A stretch of 64,000 nucleotides of DNA from Cylindrotheca closterium (Eukaryota; Bacillariophyta; Bacillariophyceae; Bacillariales; Bacillariaceae): contig CAKOGP040001335.1 in NCBI GenBank assembly GCA_933822405.4, positions 186,001 through 250,000 of the forward strand. Reading direction: 5' to 3'. The notes under the pieces were generated by a model, which saw nothing but the letters and a program-made list of their open reading frames with translations, was not told the DNA's origin and did no database searches. The position numbers were made by a program, and so were the translations under genes. Of the stretch, positions 32,617 to 43,030 are shown piece after piece (position 1 is the stretch's first letter; every line of letters starts with the position of its first letter).

Positions 32617-33394
32617 GAAATAATACGGATGGATGGCAGGACTTGTACTTCATCATCAGTCGGTTTCGCAGCCTTTTTTGGAACGACAGAAGCAGAATCT
32701 CCCCATTGGCCTTTCGTTTGCCGCCGCTCATTATTGGCTTTGGACCTCGTTAGTGACCACTGATGAGAACAACCCAGCAGAGTTTCCGTGCTGATTCAAA
32801 GAAGACACGGTCAGATAATGCAACTCGCCGTAAGCACGGTTGGAAATCCTCTGGTGCAATCATTGCAAGTGGGTACAATCATTGCAATTTGAAATTGGGT
32901 GTGTGAAATCCGAATGCCCTTCCATGTTGATTTCTACTAAGCTAGTACCTCTCTAAAAAGGCCGGGTCATTCATTGTTCGCCAGGTCATCACGCGACCAA
33001 ATAGTGGGCAAGCGGACGTACCTGTCTTGGTCTTTTTTTGCTTGTTAGTGAAAGGAAAGCGGCCTTATAACAATCAAACGCACCACTTTGCTTGTGTAGT
33101 TGTCAGCTCTACCATTGTAGGACAACACCAAGACTACTAAATTCACAGGTCCTATTCATCATCGAATCGTATTTGGTCATCATCATTGATCAACGGATAG
33201 TCTGCACCAACCACTTTGTTTCAGAATTCACGGACATTGCACCTGAGAAAACGGGACATCATTTTGTCCAGCCAAGCGCACAACAAGCACAAACACACCA
33301 CTGCCAATCCATTGGAATCATAAATACAGCTAAGCTGTCTTTCCAAGTCTCTTCTATATAGAAAAAAGGCGACAAGATTAGAAATTCACGCAAC
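32617..33394. other. upstream region, possible 5' exon of the Ubl-oxygenase gene
   Basis: The first about 170 bp keeps a protein-like minus-strand frame ending in a candidate splice acceptor near 32792. The remainder is intergenic and serves as promoter for the divergent cyclophilin-like gene. No repeat seen. Confidence 0.4.
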
Positions 33395-35242
33395 ATGCCG
33401 CGGGTGGGGGATGGGACCTTTGGGCAGTCGGGAAACTATGTTACGAACGCGTCTTCAGACGACAGTCTAGATGCCATGATTGCAGCTTCAAGCCAGCAAC
33501 AACGGATATCAGCCGCACCGATGTCAGCACCCAAAGCCAATGCCCAAAGTCCAGTCCCATCGAGTATTCTTCGAACTGGGTCTCATTATGATGGAGCTGC
33601 CTTGAGTCCCATTCGTCAGGGAGCTGCCTTGGAATTGCCCACTACCAATTCCGCATTGCCCCCGCGAGGAGCACCTGTATCCACTAGTCGAGTTCGTGTC
33701 CGTGCGGCCGAATCGAATTTCCGACTAGGTAGTGGCTCTTCTTCTGTGAACAGCAGTCGACAACAACATTGGGGCATGGAATTGCCCACGACTATTGAAA
33801 CCACGACCAGCCAGAAACCAGAGACGACGATAATGTCTCGCACCAAAGTACGAGCTGCAGAAACCCGAAGTCGAAGGGATGACAGTATGCAATTGCCTTC
33901 CACACGGGTTGTCAGTGATACCGATGTCGGAACTTCCAATAAAAAGCAAATATGGAGGGCAGCTGAATCTGGTTCATCTCCCTTGTTGCCAGACTATTCA
34001 TCCAACGACAACAATCATAATAGTAACAACAGTGCCAGTCGTCGAAGACGGGGAGCTCCAGCCCAACGAGCGCCTCCGGATCGATCGAGGACGCGTTCGA
34101 CGCCTTCCTTGCGGAAAATTGTCATGCGTGGGGTGAACGGTGGCACGTCACCCGTTTTGCCACAAACGACATCCGAATCCATGTCAGCAGCGGGTCCGTC
34201 CATGCCGCAACGTCAGACGAGTGGTGGTGGTATTCGAAGGCGAACGGCCTCTACCACTGGTTCGGACGATGAGGATCTCTACAGTTATCCCTCGCGAGAT
34301 TCTCCCTACAAGTTCAAAAGGAGTCGAAAACATGGGAATTGGTACAGTTGGAGGAATTTGACACAACTGAAAGTGGGACACATGGCACAAGCGCTCTTCA
34401 TTTTGGCTGTGACTGTTCTGGTGTACGAATCGCACAGCAAGGCTATCTTTGCGGCCAATCAATTGAGTCAATTCAAAGAAGAGGAGTCTCTCTTGTTATT
34501 GCATCTCCAAAAAATTGAACAGCAATCGATTCAACTGCACGAGAATCTCAGTCGATTGGCCCAATCTGGTGGTCCGATGGAACCCCTCATGGAAGAAGTC
34601 GAAAAGAGGGCCGAGAGTGGTGATGTGGATTTTGATTTGATTCACAAGCAAACGCAGCAATTGTATCAAATGGAAGAAGAACTCAATCATGAGGTGCGCA
34701 CGCTGCAAGCCAAAATCCAACAGTCGGCAAGAAATCACATTATTCAAGCCTTTGGAGAAGGTCCCGTCCAAGTCATTTTAGAACTGGAATTTCCCGAACA
34801 GAGTAGCAGTGCCAATCAAATTTCCATTTTGCTTTGGCATGATACTCCGCATGCAGCCTGGACGTGGTTGGACCAAATTGGAAAGCATACTTGGGATGGG
34901 GCCAAATTTAGTTGGCAACAAAGTCACATGATTGATGCCATTCCGGTCCATGTCGACCACAGTGGTTCCCGCATTGAATTTGTCGAGCAATCCCAACATG
35001 GGCACGACGCCTGGACAGTGGGGTTGCGGGAGTCAGACATGGGAGACTTGCAAATGTTTTTCAATCTGCAGGACAACAGCAACATTCACAAGCATGAAGT
35101 GTGTGTTGGAAAGGTCATTGACGGATTTGATGTTTTGCAGCATTTGTTGGAGACATCACGTGCGCAAAAGAAGAGCGATGACAATGTCATTCGCGTTCGA
35201 ACCGCAACTGCCATGCACGTGACACGAGTTGAAAATTTATAA
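33395..35242 (+). CDS. type II membrane protein with cyclophilin-like C-terminal domain
   Basis: Single exon of 615 aa. Residues 1-300 are disordered, rich in Ser, Arg and Pro, with three or four repeats of VRAAE after short basic motifs (SRVRVRAAESNF, SRTKVRAAETRS). One membrane segment follows (about 329-345, MAQALFILAVTVLVYES). A coiled-coil region of heptad Leu/Glu/Gln comes next (about 355-450). The C-terminal 170 residues resemble a divergent cyclophilin: VQVILELEFPEQ, a DTPHAAWTWLDQI segment, then HEVCVGKVIDGFDVLQHL, which parallels CFGKVIEGMDVV in true PPIases. Canonical PPIase active-site residues such as the FHR motif are not evident, so I predict a binding rather than catalytic domain, facing the lumen. 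Confidence 0.65.
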   Translation: MPRVGDGTFGQSGNYVTNASSDDSLDAMIAASSQQQRISAAPMSAPKANAQSPVPSSILRTGSHYDGAALSPIRQGAALELPTTNSALPPRGAPVSTSRVRVRAAESNFRLGSGSSSVNSSRQQHWGMELPTTIETTTSQKPETTIMSRTKVRAAETRSRRDDSMQLPSTRVVSDTDVGTSNKKQIWRAAESGSSPLLPDYSSNDNNHNSNNSASRRRRGAPAQRAPPDRSRTRSTPSLRKIVMRGVNGGTSPVLPQTTSESMSAAGPSMPQRQTSGGGIRRRTASTTGSDDEDLYSYPSRDSPYKFKRSRKHGNWYSWRNLTQLKVGHMAQALFILAVTVLVYESHSKAIFAANQLSQFKEEESLLLLHLQKIEQQSIQLHENLSRLAQSGGPMEPLMEEVEKRAESGDVDFDLIHKQTQQLYQMEEELNHEVRTLQAKIQQSARNHIIQAFGEGPVQVILELEFPEQSSSANQISILLWHDTPHAAWTWLDQIGKHTWDGAKFSWQQSHMIDAIPVHVDHSGSRIEFVEQSQHGHDAWTVGLRESDMGDLQMFFNLQDNSNIHKHEVCVGKVIDGFDVLQHLLETSRAQKKSDDNVIRVRTATAMHVTRVENL

Positions 35243-35384
35243 CGACGAAATATAGTTTGATAGAAGATAAGCTATGTAAAATCGAAATGTTACTGACACT
35301 GTCCCTCTGTTTTCGATGTCAAGTACTTTCACTCCGGGTGGGCCATTCGCAAGTCTCGTCCCCTAGCTTGCTTTGCCTGCTCAG

Positions 35385-36979
35385 CTATTTCTCGCAAAAG
35401 CGACGGTCGTAACTTTGAACCAGGTGTTCGACACTCTTACTCATGTTCACATAATCAAATACTTCTTCTGTCCTATTGGAAGCACTGTCACTCGTCGCAC
35501 TAAAATAACTCTTCTTGATATACGGAAAGTTTTCCCAGATAAACGCGTCATTTAATGTGCCCCACCGCTTCAGAACAAGTGCAGAAGCTCCTGGAGCAAG
35601 AAACCAAGCCAGGTAACTGGCCCCACCTGCCATCGATACCAGCACTTTGGCAGTTGAAGCCAGCTTCACCTGGGCTCTTGTGCCATGAATAGAAAAATCA
35701 ACAACTGTGACGTTTTCGTTCGGAAGAGTCTTTTGGAGCTCAGCTATCAGCTTGTCGTCATGCCATCCACTGATTCTGTTGGAATCGGGTCGTCGAGGAA
35801 CTATGAGGATCGAAGCAGACTCTACCCCAACTTGACACAATCGGTTGGACAAGTGACGATTTGGATCAAGGCCCAAGCGTATCATGTATTGATCCCGAAA
35901 TTCCAGTAACTTGTCTCCCGAGCCGGTCAGAAAAGTATTGAACCCATCACCGTGCCTTGCCGGATCTTCCCCATGGTCGGCGTAGTAATACAAACCGGAC
36001 AGCACATTTTCAAAACATAGAAGCGGGAGTGACGACGGGTTCAGTTTCATTTGCTGATGCTGTTTTGCGGAAATATCCAAGGCCGCTTTGTAGTAATTCC
36101 TGAAGATTCCCTTTACATGAAACGGTGTTCCGACTGGACCTTTTAAGAAGGGGTCGAAAAGTTGTGACAACATCGAACAGCGATCGCCACACTCATCTTT
36201 GTTCACACAATCGGCACGTATGGGAAGAAACTGAAGCTCAGGATGGTATAATCCAAAATTCTTGAGGATACGAAACATGGCGAAGACATTATCGCCCTAC
36301 ATTATGAAAGTTGTCAGCCAAAAGGTATCCATGAAAATCAACAAGATCAAATTAGACTCACCAACACATGACCGAAGTTGGTGCACTGGTGCGGTCGGAA
36401 TGGGATTGCAACTGGTATTGGCGACCAGTGCTTTCGGTACAAAGCAGCAGTTGATTGGTTGACAATCCTTGGGGTCATGTAGAGGCCGTCCCGTGACTTC
36501 TGGAGACTCGGCCCCATCTGAAGACCCTGCGGTTTAGTCATTGTCTTCAATTGGGATGGATTATTGAGGAGCTCTTTCTCCGTGTCATCTGCTTGATCAT
36601 GTGTAATGTATATCAAGCTGAAGCCACGCATTTTGGCGTCAATATAACCCAATAAAGGGTGCTTTCCTGGTGCAAAACAAACATCTGTGAAGTGACATGA
36701 TCTGTACATGGCAACGTCTAAAGTTCGTTCTCTCTCAATTCGTTCTGGTCTTGGTCCAAGGCACTGGTGCGTGGAGAAGGAACGCCTGCGCCCTAGACCT
36801 GTCGCACTCCGATCATAGCTGTCGGTTGTGGAGACTCCCGATTTTTGGTCCGTTGGCAATGATGCCACGTTATCTGCTGTGAACAAGGTCAGATACGACG
36901 TACGCTCCATAAACCTTAAAACCAAAACAAGCAGAATTATGGGCCACAGACTCCGACGCCTTGTTATATAGGCCAGCAT
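35385..36979 (-). CDS. GT61-like glycosyltransferase, two-exon copy
   Basis: Two exons (36979-36362 and 36296-35385) join to 509 aa through a 65-bp intron with GTGAGT donor. A short basic tail and one hydrophobic segment (SLWPIILLVLVLRFM) make a type II Golgi anchor. The catalytic region contains SILIVPRRPDSNRISGWHDD, ELQKTLPNENVTVVDFS, and AKVLVSMAGGASYLAWFLAP followed by GASALVLKRWG. This pattern resembles the DUF563/GT61 family, which includes plant xylosyl- and arabinosyltransferases and EOGT. The donor and acceptor sugars cannot be told. It is a tandem paralogue of the next gene and sits about 490 bp from it. Confidence 0.75.
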
Positions 36980-37466
36980 CGTCGTGGCGTGGTGCCCATG
37001 GGGAGGTGCAAGCAGATAGTTATTGTAGGAGCTACTATGACAGTATTTATATCAAGATTCGCTCAAAAGTGACTAACTCGATCATACCGATAGAGTGACT
37101 ATTGAGAGGACTGACTGACTGACGGACGCCACATTCCTACCGGTACAGTTGCAGTATGCCTACAGTACCTCTGATGAATACCTACCAGGTACCTACGATG
37201 CCGCTATTACACGAATCCTTTACAAAATGAGGACTACAAAGCATTCCTTATAACGAAATGGCAAAAGTGCGATTTGCAGATTCATTATATTCTTCTACGT
37301 TCCCCTTTACCTTCATGGATGAACCTTCTTCCACTCTCACAACAAGTGTATCGTCGAGATCTTGCAGTCTTCTCTTTTTCACCGGGGCCACAAATCTGCA
37401 AACTCCCAAATTGGCTAGTTTTCTATCTCCCTTTGACACTTGTGATCATTACGACTGTCTGGTTCT
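36980..37466. other. intergenic between GT61 paralogues
   Basis: 487 bp with a TACCGGTA palindrome (37138) and several CTACAGTACC/GGTACC-type motifs. No gene seen. Confidence 0.5.
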
Positions 37467-39029
37467 TCAATCTTCACAAAAGCGACGATTGTAATGCTGA
37501 ATCAAACCTGCGACACTTTTGGCCATTTCCGCATAATCAAAAACTTCCGGTACTGCTGTACAGTCTGTGGCATTGAAATATTCTTTTCTGATATAAGGCA
37601 AATTGTCCCAGATGAAACCATCATTGACCTTGCACCTTCGCTTTAGAAAAAGTGCTGATGCGCCGGGACCCAGGAACCAAGCGAGGTAACTGGCCCCACC
37701 TCCCATTGAGACCAGTACCTTGGCCTTCGAAATTAGCTCGACCTGAGCCTTGACAGTATATGTTGAATAGTCATCAACAGCTACCTTTTCATCGGGCAAG
37801 ATCTTTTGGAGCTCAGCAATCAGCTTTTCGTCGTACCAACCACTTTGCCTACTGGTTTCGGGTCGTCGAGGAATGACAACGATTGAAGCAGAATCTCGCG
37901 ACGCACATGGTCTTTGTAGATGACGATTGGGATCCAAACCCAATCGTATCATGTACTGATTTCGAAACTCCCGCACCTTGTCCCCCTTCCCGACAAGAAA
38001 CAGATTGGACCCATTTTCATTTTCCTTGCCCCCATGCAAGGTTGGGTCTTCCCCATGATCCGCATAGTAGTACATACCAGATAACACGTTTTCGAAGCAA
38101 AGTAATGGTAGTGACTGTTTTTCTCGTCTTTGCCGATAATGAGCTGTGGACATATTCATCGCTGTCTTGAAGTAATACTGGAAGGCTGTCAGTTTGTCGC
38201 CATCTTTTAAAAAGGGGGCCATTACTTTGGAAAGGACCTTACAACGATCGAAACAAGAGCACTGGTCCAAACAAGCATCTTCGTCAGCACACTCTATCCG
38301 CATTGGAAGAAAGTCGAGTTCTGGGTGGTACAGTCCAAAATTCTGAAGGATTCGAAAGATGGCAAAAGCGTTATCGCCAAGAGCATGCCCAAAATTGGTA
38401 CACTGGTGTGGGAGAAAAGGTATCGCCACGGGTATGGGAGACCAAAATCTCTCGTGGAGAGCCGCAGTGGATTCATTTATTATCCGAGGAGTCGTGTAGA
38501 ACTTTCGCTTTGGAAACATGTGGCTTGGCCCACCCATGAGACCCTGGGGTTTGATGATGGTTTTGATGAGTTCTGGATTTTGTACGTAGTCGGAATTGTC
38601 ACCATCCTTTGTGATGTATATCAAACGGAAACCCTGGAATTCTGTGTTCGAGGCTTTGTACAGAGGGTGTCCATCGGGTGCAAAACACACATCCGTGAAA
38701 TGGCAGGATCTATACATGCGCACTTTGGTACGTTGTGGCGCCTCGATTTGCCGTGGACCCAGACAATAGTGAGTGGAATGGGAGCGCCTTTTCCCTAGAC
38801 CAGCGACACTCAGATCATAGTTTATCGTTTCTGACTTCTGTTGTGTAATATCATTCAATTTGTTGGTCGTCAGTGTTTGGTTGTCGGAGGCGGTGTAGGC
38901 TTTTGACAAAGGCTGAGCCATGGTGGTTGACCTTGATGACGGCCATTCATTGTGGCTCAACACAAGAGCAAGCAGAAGCACCGGAACCAGCAGCTTCTGA
39001 TGCCTTGCTACCGGTATTTTGGTAGACAT
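37467..39029 (-). CDS. GT61-like glycosyltransferase, intronless copy
   Basis: Single exon of 520 aa from ATG 39029. An N-terminal anchor (LLVPVLLLALVLSH) and a conserved luminal region are shared with the neighbouring paralogue: YRSCHFTDVCFAPDGHPL, PIPVAIPFLPHQCTNFGHAL, LLCFENVLSGMYYYADHGED, SIVVIPRRPETSRQSGWYDE and VLVSMGGGASYLAWFLGPGA. The sequence crosses the site of the sister gene's intron without interruption (FGHALGDNAFAIFRIL). Compared with the sister it has an extra Cys-rich insert (DACLDQCSCFDRC). The function would be the same class of glycan-modifying enzyme in the secretory pathway. Confidence 0.75.
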   Translation of the reverse strand: MSTKIPVARHQKLLVPVLLLALVLSHNEWPSSRSTTMAQPLSKAYTASDNQTLTTNKLNDITQQKSETINYDLSVAGLGKRRSHSTHYCLGPRQIEAPQRTKVRMYRSCHFTDVCFAPDGHPLYKASNTEFQGFRLIYITKDGDNSDYVQNPELIKTIIKPQGLMGGPSHMFPKRKFYTTPRIINESTAALHERFWSPIPVAIPFLPHQCTNFGHALGDNAFAIFRILQNFGLYHPELDFLPMRIECADEDACLDQCSCFDRCKVLSKVMAPFLKDGDKLTAFQYYFKTAMNMSTAHYRQRREKQSLPLLCFENVLSGMYYYADHGEDPTLHGGKENENGSNLFLVGKGDKVREFRNQYMIRLGLDPNRHLQRPCASRDSASIVVIPRRPETSRQSGWYDEKLIAELQKILPDEKVAVDDYSTYTVKAQVELISKAKVLVSMGGGASYLAWFLGPGASALFLKRRCKVNDGFIWDNLPYIRKEYFNATDCTAVPEVFDYAEMAKSVAGLIQHYNRRFCED

Positions 39030-39280
39030 TGTTGCACGTTGATCATGTTCTCGTGTCGAGGTTTATTTTGAGTCCGGGTCATTTCGTTCGACATCACCAC
39101 CAAAAAAATTCCCGCGCCAGATTTCAGATTTGACACAAAACTTCTTTCTTGTTCCAAACAAATTTGACTCACACAGCCAGTCGTCAGCAAGAGCATACAA
39201 CGACCTTACGCCCATTGCAACAATCACACGCTTAAAATACCATTCACAAACACACACTACATACAGCATCATACAACATC

Positions 39281-39937
39281 ATGTTACTTTGCCACAATTT
39301 CAAGTGCTATCAGACCAAAGAAACCATGAAACAAAAAAATTCGACAGCAGGCTTGTCGGCAGTGGCCGGAATTCTGAAACGTCGGGTGCAGCACATCTAC
39401 AACTTTCCATTGGACTGTCATGGCTTTTATGCGATGGATGCCGTGAGCGCTCTGGTACGGGCAGGACTTGCTACAAATGAAGAAGAAGCAGTCGCTCTGG
39501 GGCAGTCGCTGGAACGATTGGGGTTCATCAAGAACATGAAGGGCGACGACACGTTTGCGGATACTCGACAATTTTATAGCTTTCTGGGGGAACACAGTTA
39601 TAGGGAGGACACAGACTACGATAGTCATGATACTTGGGCAGCTGAAGTAAATGAAGCCAATGACTTGTTATGGACCAAACTGGAACCCAAGGACCACAAG
39701 TATCATCGACGGACGTATCAGGATACCTTTTTGGGAACGGAAGTGGTCAGCCTATTGTTAGTGTCTGGGTTTTCATCCTCACGAGAAGATGCCCTTTTGC
39801 TAGGTAGAGCCGTGGAACACGCTTGCAGTTTATTCCGACACGTTACCAATGATCACATTCTGGAAGACAAGGAGTTATTTTATGTTTTCAACCAGCTAAC
39901 AAGACACAAGGCCAAATGCTCAGGCCACTTTTCATAG
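39281..39937 (+). CDS. protein with two DEP domains
   Basis: Single exon of 218 aa. Two DEP-like winged helices fill the protein: about residues 46-105 (FYAMDAVSALVRAGLATNEE, then LGQSLERLGFI and TRQFYSF) and about 143-205 (YQDTFLGTEVVSLLLVSGFS, EDALLLGRAVE and KELFYVF). The pattern of F-x-G-x-E-x-V, LG-x-x-L and a terminal FY-x-F is the DEP signature. DEP domains bind phospholipids or receptors in G-protein and Rho signalling, but here no catalytic domain accompanies them. The first in-frame ATG is used; a second at MKQKNSTAG is possible. Confidence 0.75.
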   Translation: MLLCHNFKCYQTKETMKQKNSTAGLSAVAGILKRRVQHIYNFPLDCHGFYAMDAVSALVRAGLATNEEEAVALGQSLERLGFIKNMKGDDTFADTRQFYSFLGEHSYREDTDYDSHDTWAAEVNEANDLLWTKLEPKDHKYHRRTYQDTFLGTEVVSLLLVSGFSSSREDALLLGRAVEHACSLFRHVTNDHILEDKELFYVFNQLTRHKAKCSGHFS

Positions 39938-40927
39938 TGGCCAACTTCTTTGGATATCAAATTCTGAAAGATTAAATTGTAAAATTATAATTTCTTAACG
40001 CCTTTCTTCAGATAATTACCATTGCTATCGTTCAGCGATCGCACAGTATCAGACCAACAATCATGATGTTTGCAAATGAATGACGAGAAGAACAAGAAGA
40101 AGTGACATTCGGATGCTCCGTCCCTAACATAGTCAATCACGTGTTTTATTACAACCACCAAAGACCCGCGTTGATAGTGACAGGCATTTCGATCCAGGCA
40201 TTTCGATCCACTTCCTCACGGCTTCCATTCATTGTTGATGTACAGTACCAGGTACTGCCTGGTGTTTTACACAACGACTTGGCAGACTAACTCCAATTGA
40301 CTTCCCCGACCCATCATGCCATCACCCAACTACAGTACCTTTATTGAAATTCAACGGCTCAACAAGGGGCCAAGAGGGCAAACCATCAGAAGGATCCTAT
40401 GCACGGTGATATTAATACGAGACGCTCCTCTGCAAACTAAGTTTGTTGACTAATTCCGCAAGTCTGTGCTGGAGAGGGGGGGGGGGGCGGATCATGCTGA
40501 AGACGAAATTTGCCTCTTTCATATAAAATGAAAAAACAATCTAGTTTTTTGTGACCAGGGGACACCAGCGCAGTCGCCTTAGCTATCCAAATTATATATT
40601 GAAAAATCGTGATCTCCCGTTGCTTGTAATACAATAGCACTAATAGTGAGAAACTATTTACGAATTTTATGCATGGTGCTTGTGAATAATCATCGTCAGC
40701 GATGAGGATACCCAAGACAGCGACAATCGCCACTGTTGTCATGACTAGTTCACATTTATTTACAAAATCCCGTGGTTTACATATCCCTTGCAAAACCGTC
40801 GACTTGAGGCATGATCGTCTCCAATTTCATAGTCGTCGCCTTGCCTTGATTGACAAAAAAGTGATTGACGATTGAGTCAGTCAGTCAGTCAGCCAGTCAG
40901 TCCTCAGTCAGTTAGCCGTCATTCCTC
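39938..40927. other. intergenic with simple repeats
   Basis: 990 bp. It contains a 15-bp tandem duplication (CAGGCATTTCGATCC, about 40181-40210), a run of 12 G at 40476-40487, and TCAG repeats at 40875-40913. A minus-strand frame at 40437-40793 begins at TTG and I do not accept it. Confidence 0.55.
40875..40913. repeat. TCAG tetranucleotide repeat
   Basis: Imperfect tandem TCAG units just downstream of a small membrane-protein gene. Confidence 0.8.
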
Positions 40928-41194
40928 TTAGGCCTTCAGCATGGCCAAGCCTTCCTTTACTCCAGAACGCAAGTATCCAGTGAACATGAGATCGATGTGG
41001 AATACAATGAGAAGAGAGATGGTAACGGCTCTTCGCAAAGGAGACATCGTCTTTTTCGTTTGAACCGATTTTTCGGTTCCGTCCTCCGCGTAAGAAGTTT
41101 CTGTGAAATCATTTTCATCAAAGGTGGATCGAATGTAGAAGATGGATGCCATGGCAGCAAATAGTGTGCAAGTGGCTTTGTAGGGGCAGACCAT
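40928..41194 (-). CDS. small membrane protein
   Basis: 88 aa from ATG 41194. Two hydrophobic segments (TLFAAMASIFYI and AVTISLLIVFHIDLMFTGYL) flank a charged loop with SYAEDGTEKSVQTKK. I do not recognise a family. Amino-acid composition, an ATG start and a position back to back with the carrier gene support a real gene, but the short length keeps confidence moderate. Confidence 0.5.
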   Translation of the reverse strand: MVCPYKATCTLFAAMASIFYIRSTFDENDFTETSYAEDGTEKSVQTKKTMSPLRRAVTISLLIVFHIDLMFTGYLRSGVKEGLAMLKA

Positions 41195-41732
41195 TGTTGT
41201 AAAGTGGTTTGATGGAATGTGACGGACGAGGTGAAGTAGATGTACTGTAACACAACGGAAAATTATTCTGCGCTGAATTCAAACGTCAAAGCTTCTTTGT
41301 CACTTTTGGCAATCTTGCCACGAGTCAGTGAGACTCACAGATGGTATCCTCGGAATCTCCGGGTGCTTTAGCATCCACACTGCACGACTTCAACGTCATC
41401 CCGAGTGTTCGGTGACGGAGTGTGAGTCAGTCTCAATCTCAGTCATTCATTCGTCAGTCAATTGATCCTTTGAGTCAAAATTCCGGATCATATCAAATAA
41501 ATTCAAAATGCAAAAGCTGCTCGTCATCGAAAAAGCGTTCGGATGACGTCATGTAGAGAAGGACAACATCAACATCATCATCGATTGGTGTCAACATTTT
41601 GGAAAGTTCACGAACCGGCGAAATCGACCACTACCAGGTGTGTCTCACTCAACCTCCTCTCATTATTTTTCTACTGGTGATTGACATCACAAGTTAGTCC
41701 TATTCAAAGACAGCCAAAAGACAAGAATTACT
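41195..41732. promoter_or_regulatory. bidirectional promoter region with CRE
   Basis: 538 bp between divergent starts. It includes a perfect TGACGTCA at 41544. No coding region seen. Confidence 0.45.
41544..41551. promoter_or_regulatory. CRE-like palindrome TGACGTCA
   Basis: Perfect site 182 bases upstream of the mitochondrial carrier start codon. Binding by a bZIP factor is inferred. Confidence 0.35.
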
Positions 41733-42683
41733 ATGGGCGCAGGTGCGAAAGAATATCCCAAGCAATACTTTGCGGCGTCAGCGTTGGCATCAGCCCTTGG
41801 CTATCCATTGTGGAGGGCAGCAGCCATCGGTCAGTCCGGATTCCAAATGAATTCCATTCATGTTGGAGGTGTGGCAGTGCCTCGATCCGTGACCCCTTAT
41901 GTATACGGTTTCTTGCCTCCCTACAAGGGAATGGTAGCCACTGTTTTTGGAATGGTAAGTTATACTGTCTTGTGTTTCTTCTCAATTCTCAAGTTTTGGC
42001 GACACGCTTCTCACATACCACTTTTTTCGTCGTAGACATGGGCCAGAGCATCAATCTTTTGGATGAGTGACTATGGTCACGAGGTCTTGCTGAACCAGGG
42101 ATACTCCAAATCGGTGGCGACTGTTGCACCCCCATTGGCGGTCTCAGCCTTGGTACAAGTGTTGAACCAACCGATCGTCCGAAGCACAGTGACGCTACAA
42201 GATCCCAAGTACAATTTGCCAAATGTCTTCTCGTCAATACGGCAAATTTATGCCACCCATGGAGTGACCGGTTTGTGGCATGGTACAACCGCTGGTATTT
42301 TGAAGACTGTTCCAAAGTATGTCACAGCTATCGCTGTCAAGGACATCATGGAAGAGACTCTACCCCAACCGGATCCATCCTCTCCCACCTATGAGTCGGA
42401 TCGTTTCTATAGAACCGTCATCAAGTCCGCTTCGGCAGGAGTAGCGGGGGCAGCGCTGACAAACCCCCTAGACGTCATCAGAAACGAGCAATTCAAGACT
42501 GGTACTGGAATTCGTTCAACCGTTCAGCAGTTGTGGAGCGAAATGGGTCCCAAATTCATGGTCCGAGGACTTGGAAAGAACATGATTGCAGTGGCAATGC
42601 CGGTTGGAATGACCATTTTCTTCACGGATCTCTTTGTTCAACAAAGCATCGACGAGGAGCACAAGCGATCACTGACAGCCTAA
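41733..42683 (+). CDS. mitochondrial carrier family protein
   Basis: Two exons (41733-41954 and 42036-42683) join in frame to 289 aa, the usual size of the family. Two later repeats are clear: a middle repeat with GVTGLWHGTTAGILKTVPKY, and a third with NPLDVIRNEQFK (the PxDxxR signature) and RGLGKNMIAVAMPVGMTIFF. The first repeat is divergent (ALASALGYPLWRAAAIGQSG). Carriers exchange metabolites across the mitochondrial inner membrane. The contact-site residues are too divergent for me to name the substrate. The N-terminus has no presequence, as is normal for this family. Confidence 0.82.
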
Positions 42684-43030
42684 ATATATAATTGGGGTGT
42701 CTGTACAGTATACATAGTGTTCTAAGTTTTAGTTTAACATATCCATACGATAGGTGACAAGAGTTCTAATTCGTAGTTTTACAGAACCAGTCGATACTGT
42801 GTACGTGTGATGGTCTCTTTACCTTCCTGACTGAAAAACGAGAGTGTCGAAAAAATGAGACATTCTTCAAATTGTGAGCGGGGGTCGCGCGAAAATGAAT
42901 TCGAAAGAATTTTGAAAAACTGCACAACATTACTGTAGGAGAGCGCATTTCCCATCAGAAGAACAGCAAGAATTCCGATCGTTCCAGTTTTAATGTACAT
43001 GAGGGGTACGGCAAAGCAACACATGACAAC
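42684..43030. other. intergenic upstream of RING gene A
   Basis: 347 bp. It carries TTCAAATTGTGAGCG followed by GTCGCGCGAAAA at 42866-42895, a block also found upstream of RING gene B. Confidence 0.6.
42866..42895 (+). promoter_or_regulatory. conserved block upstream of RING gene A
   Basis: About 30 bases that recur with one G deletion/substitution difference at 43993-44021, ahead of the next paralogue. It ends 135 bases before the start codon. It may be a shared promoter element or simply residue of the duplication. Confidence 0.5.

Noticed and set aside
40437..40793. 118-aa minus-strand frame
   Set aside because: It begins with TTG, includes a translated G12 run as polyproline, and has no recognisable features.
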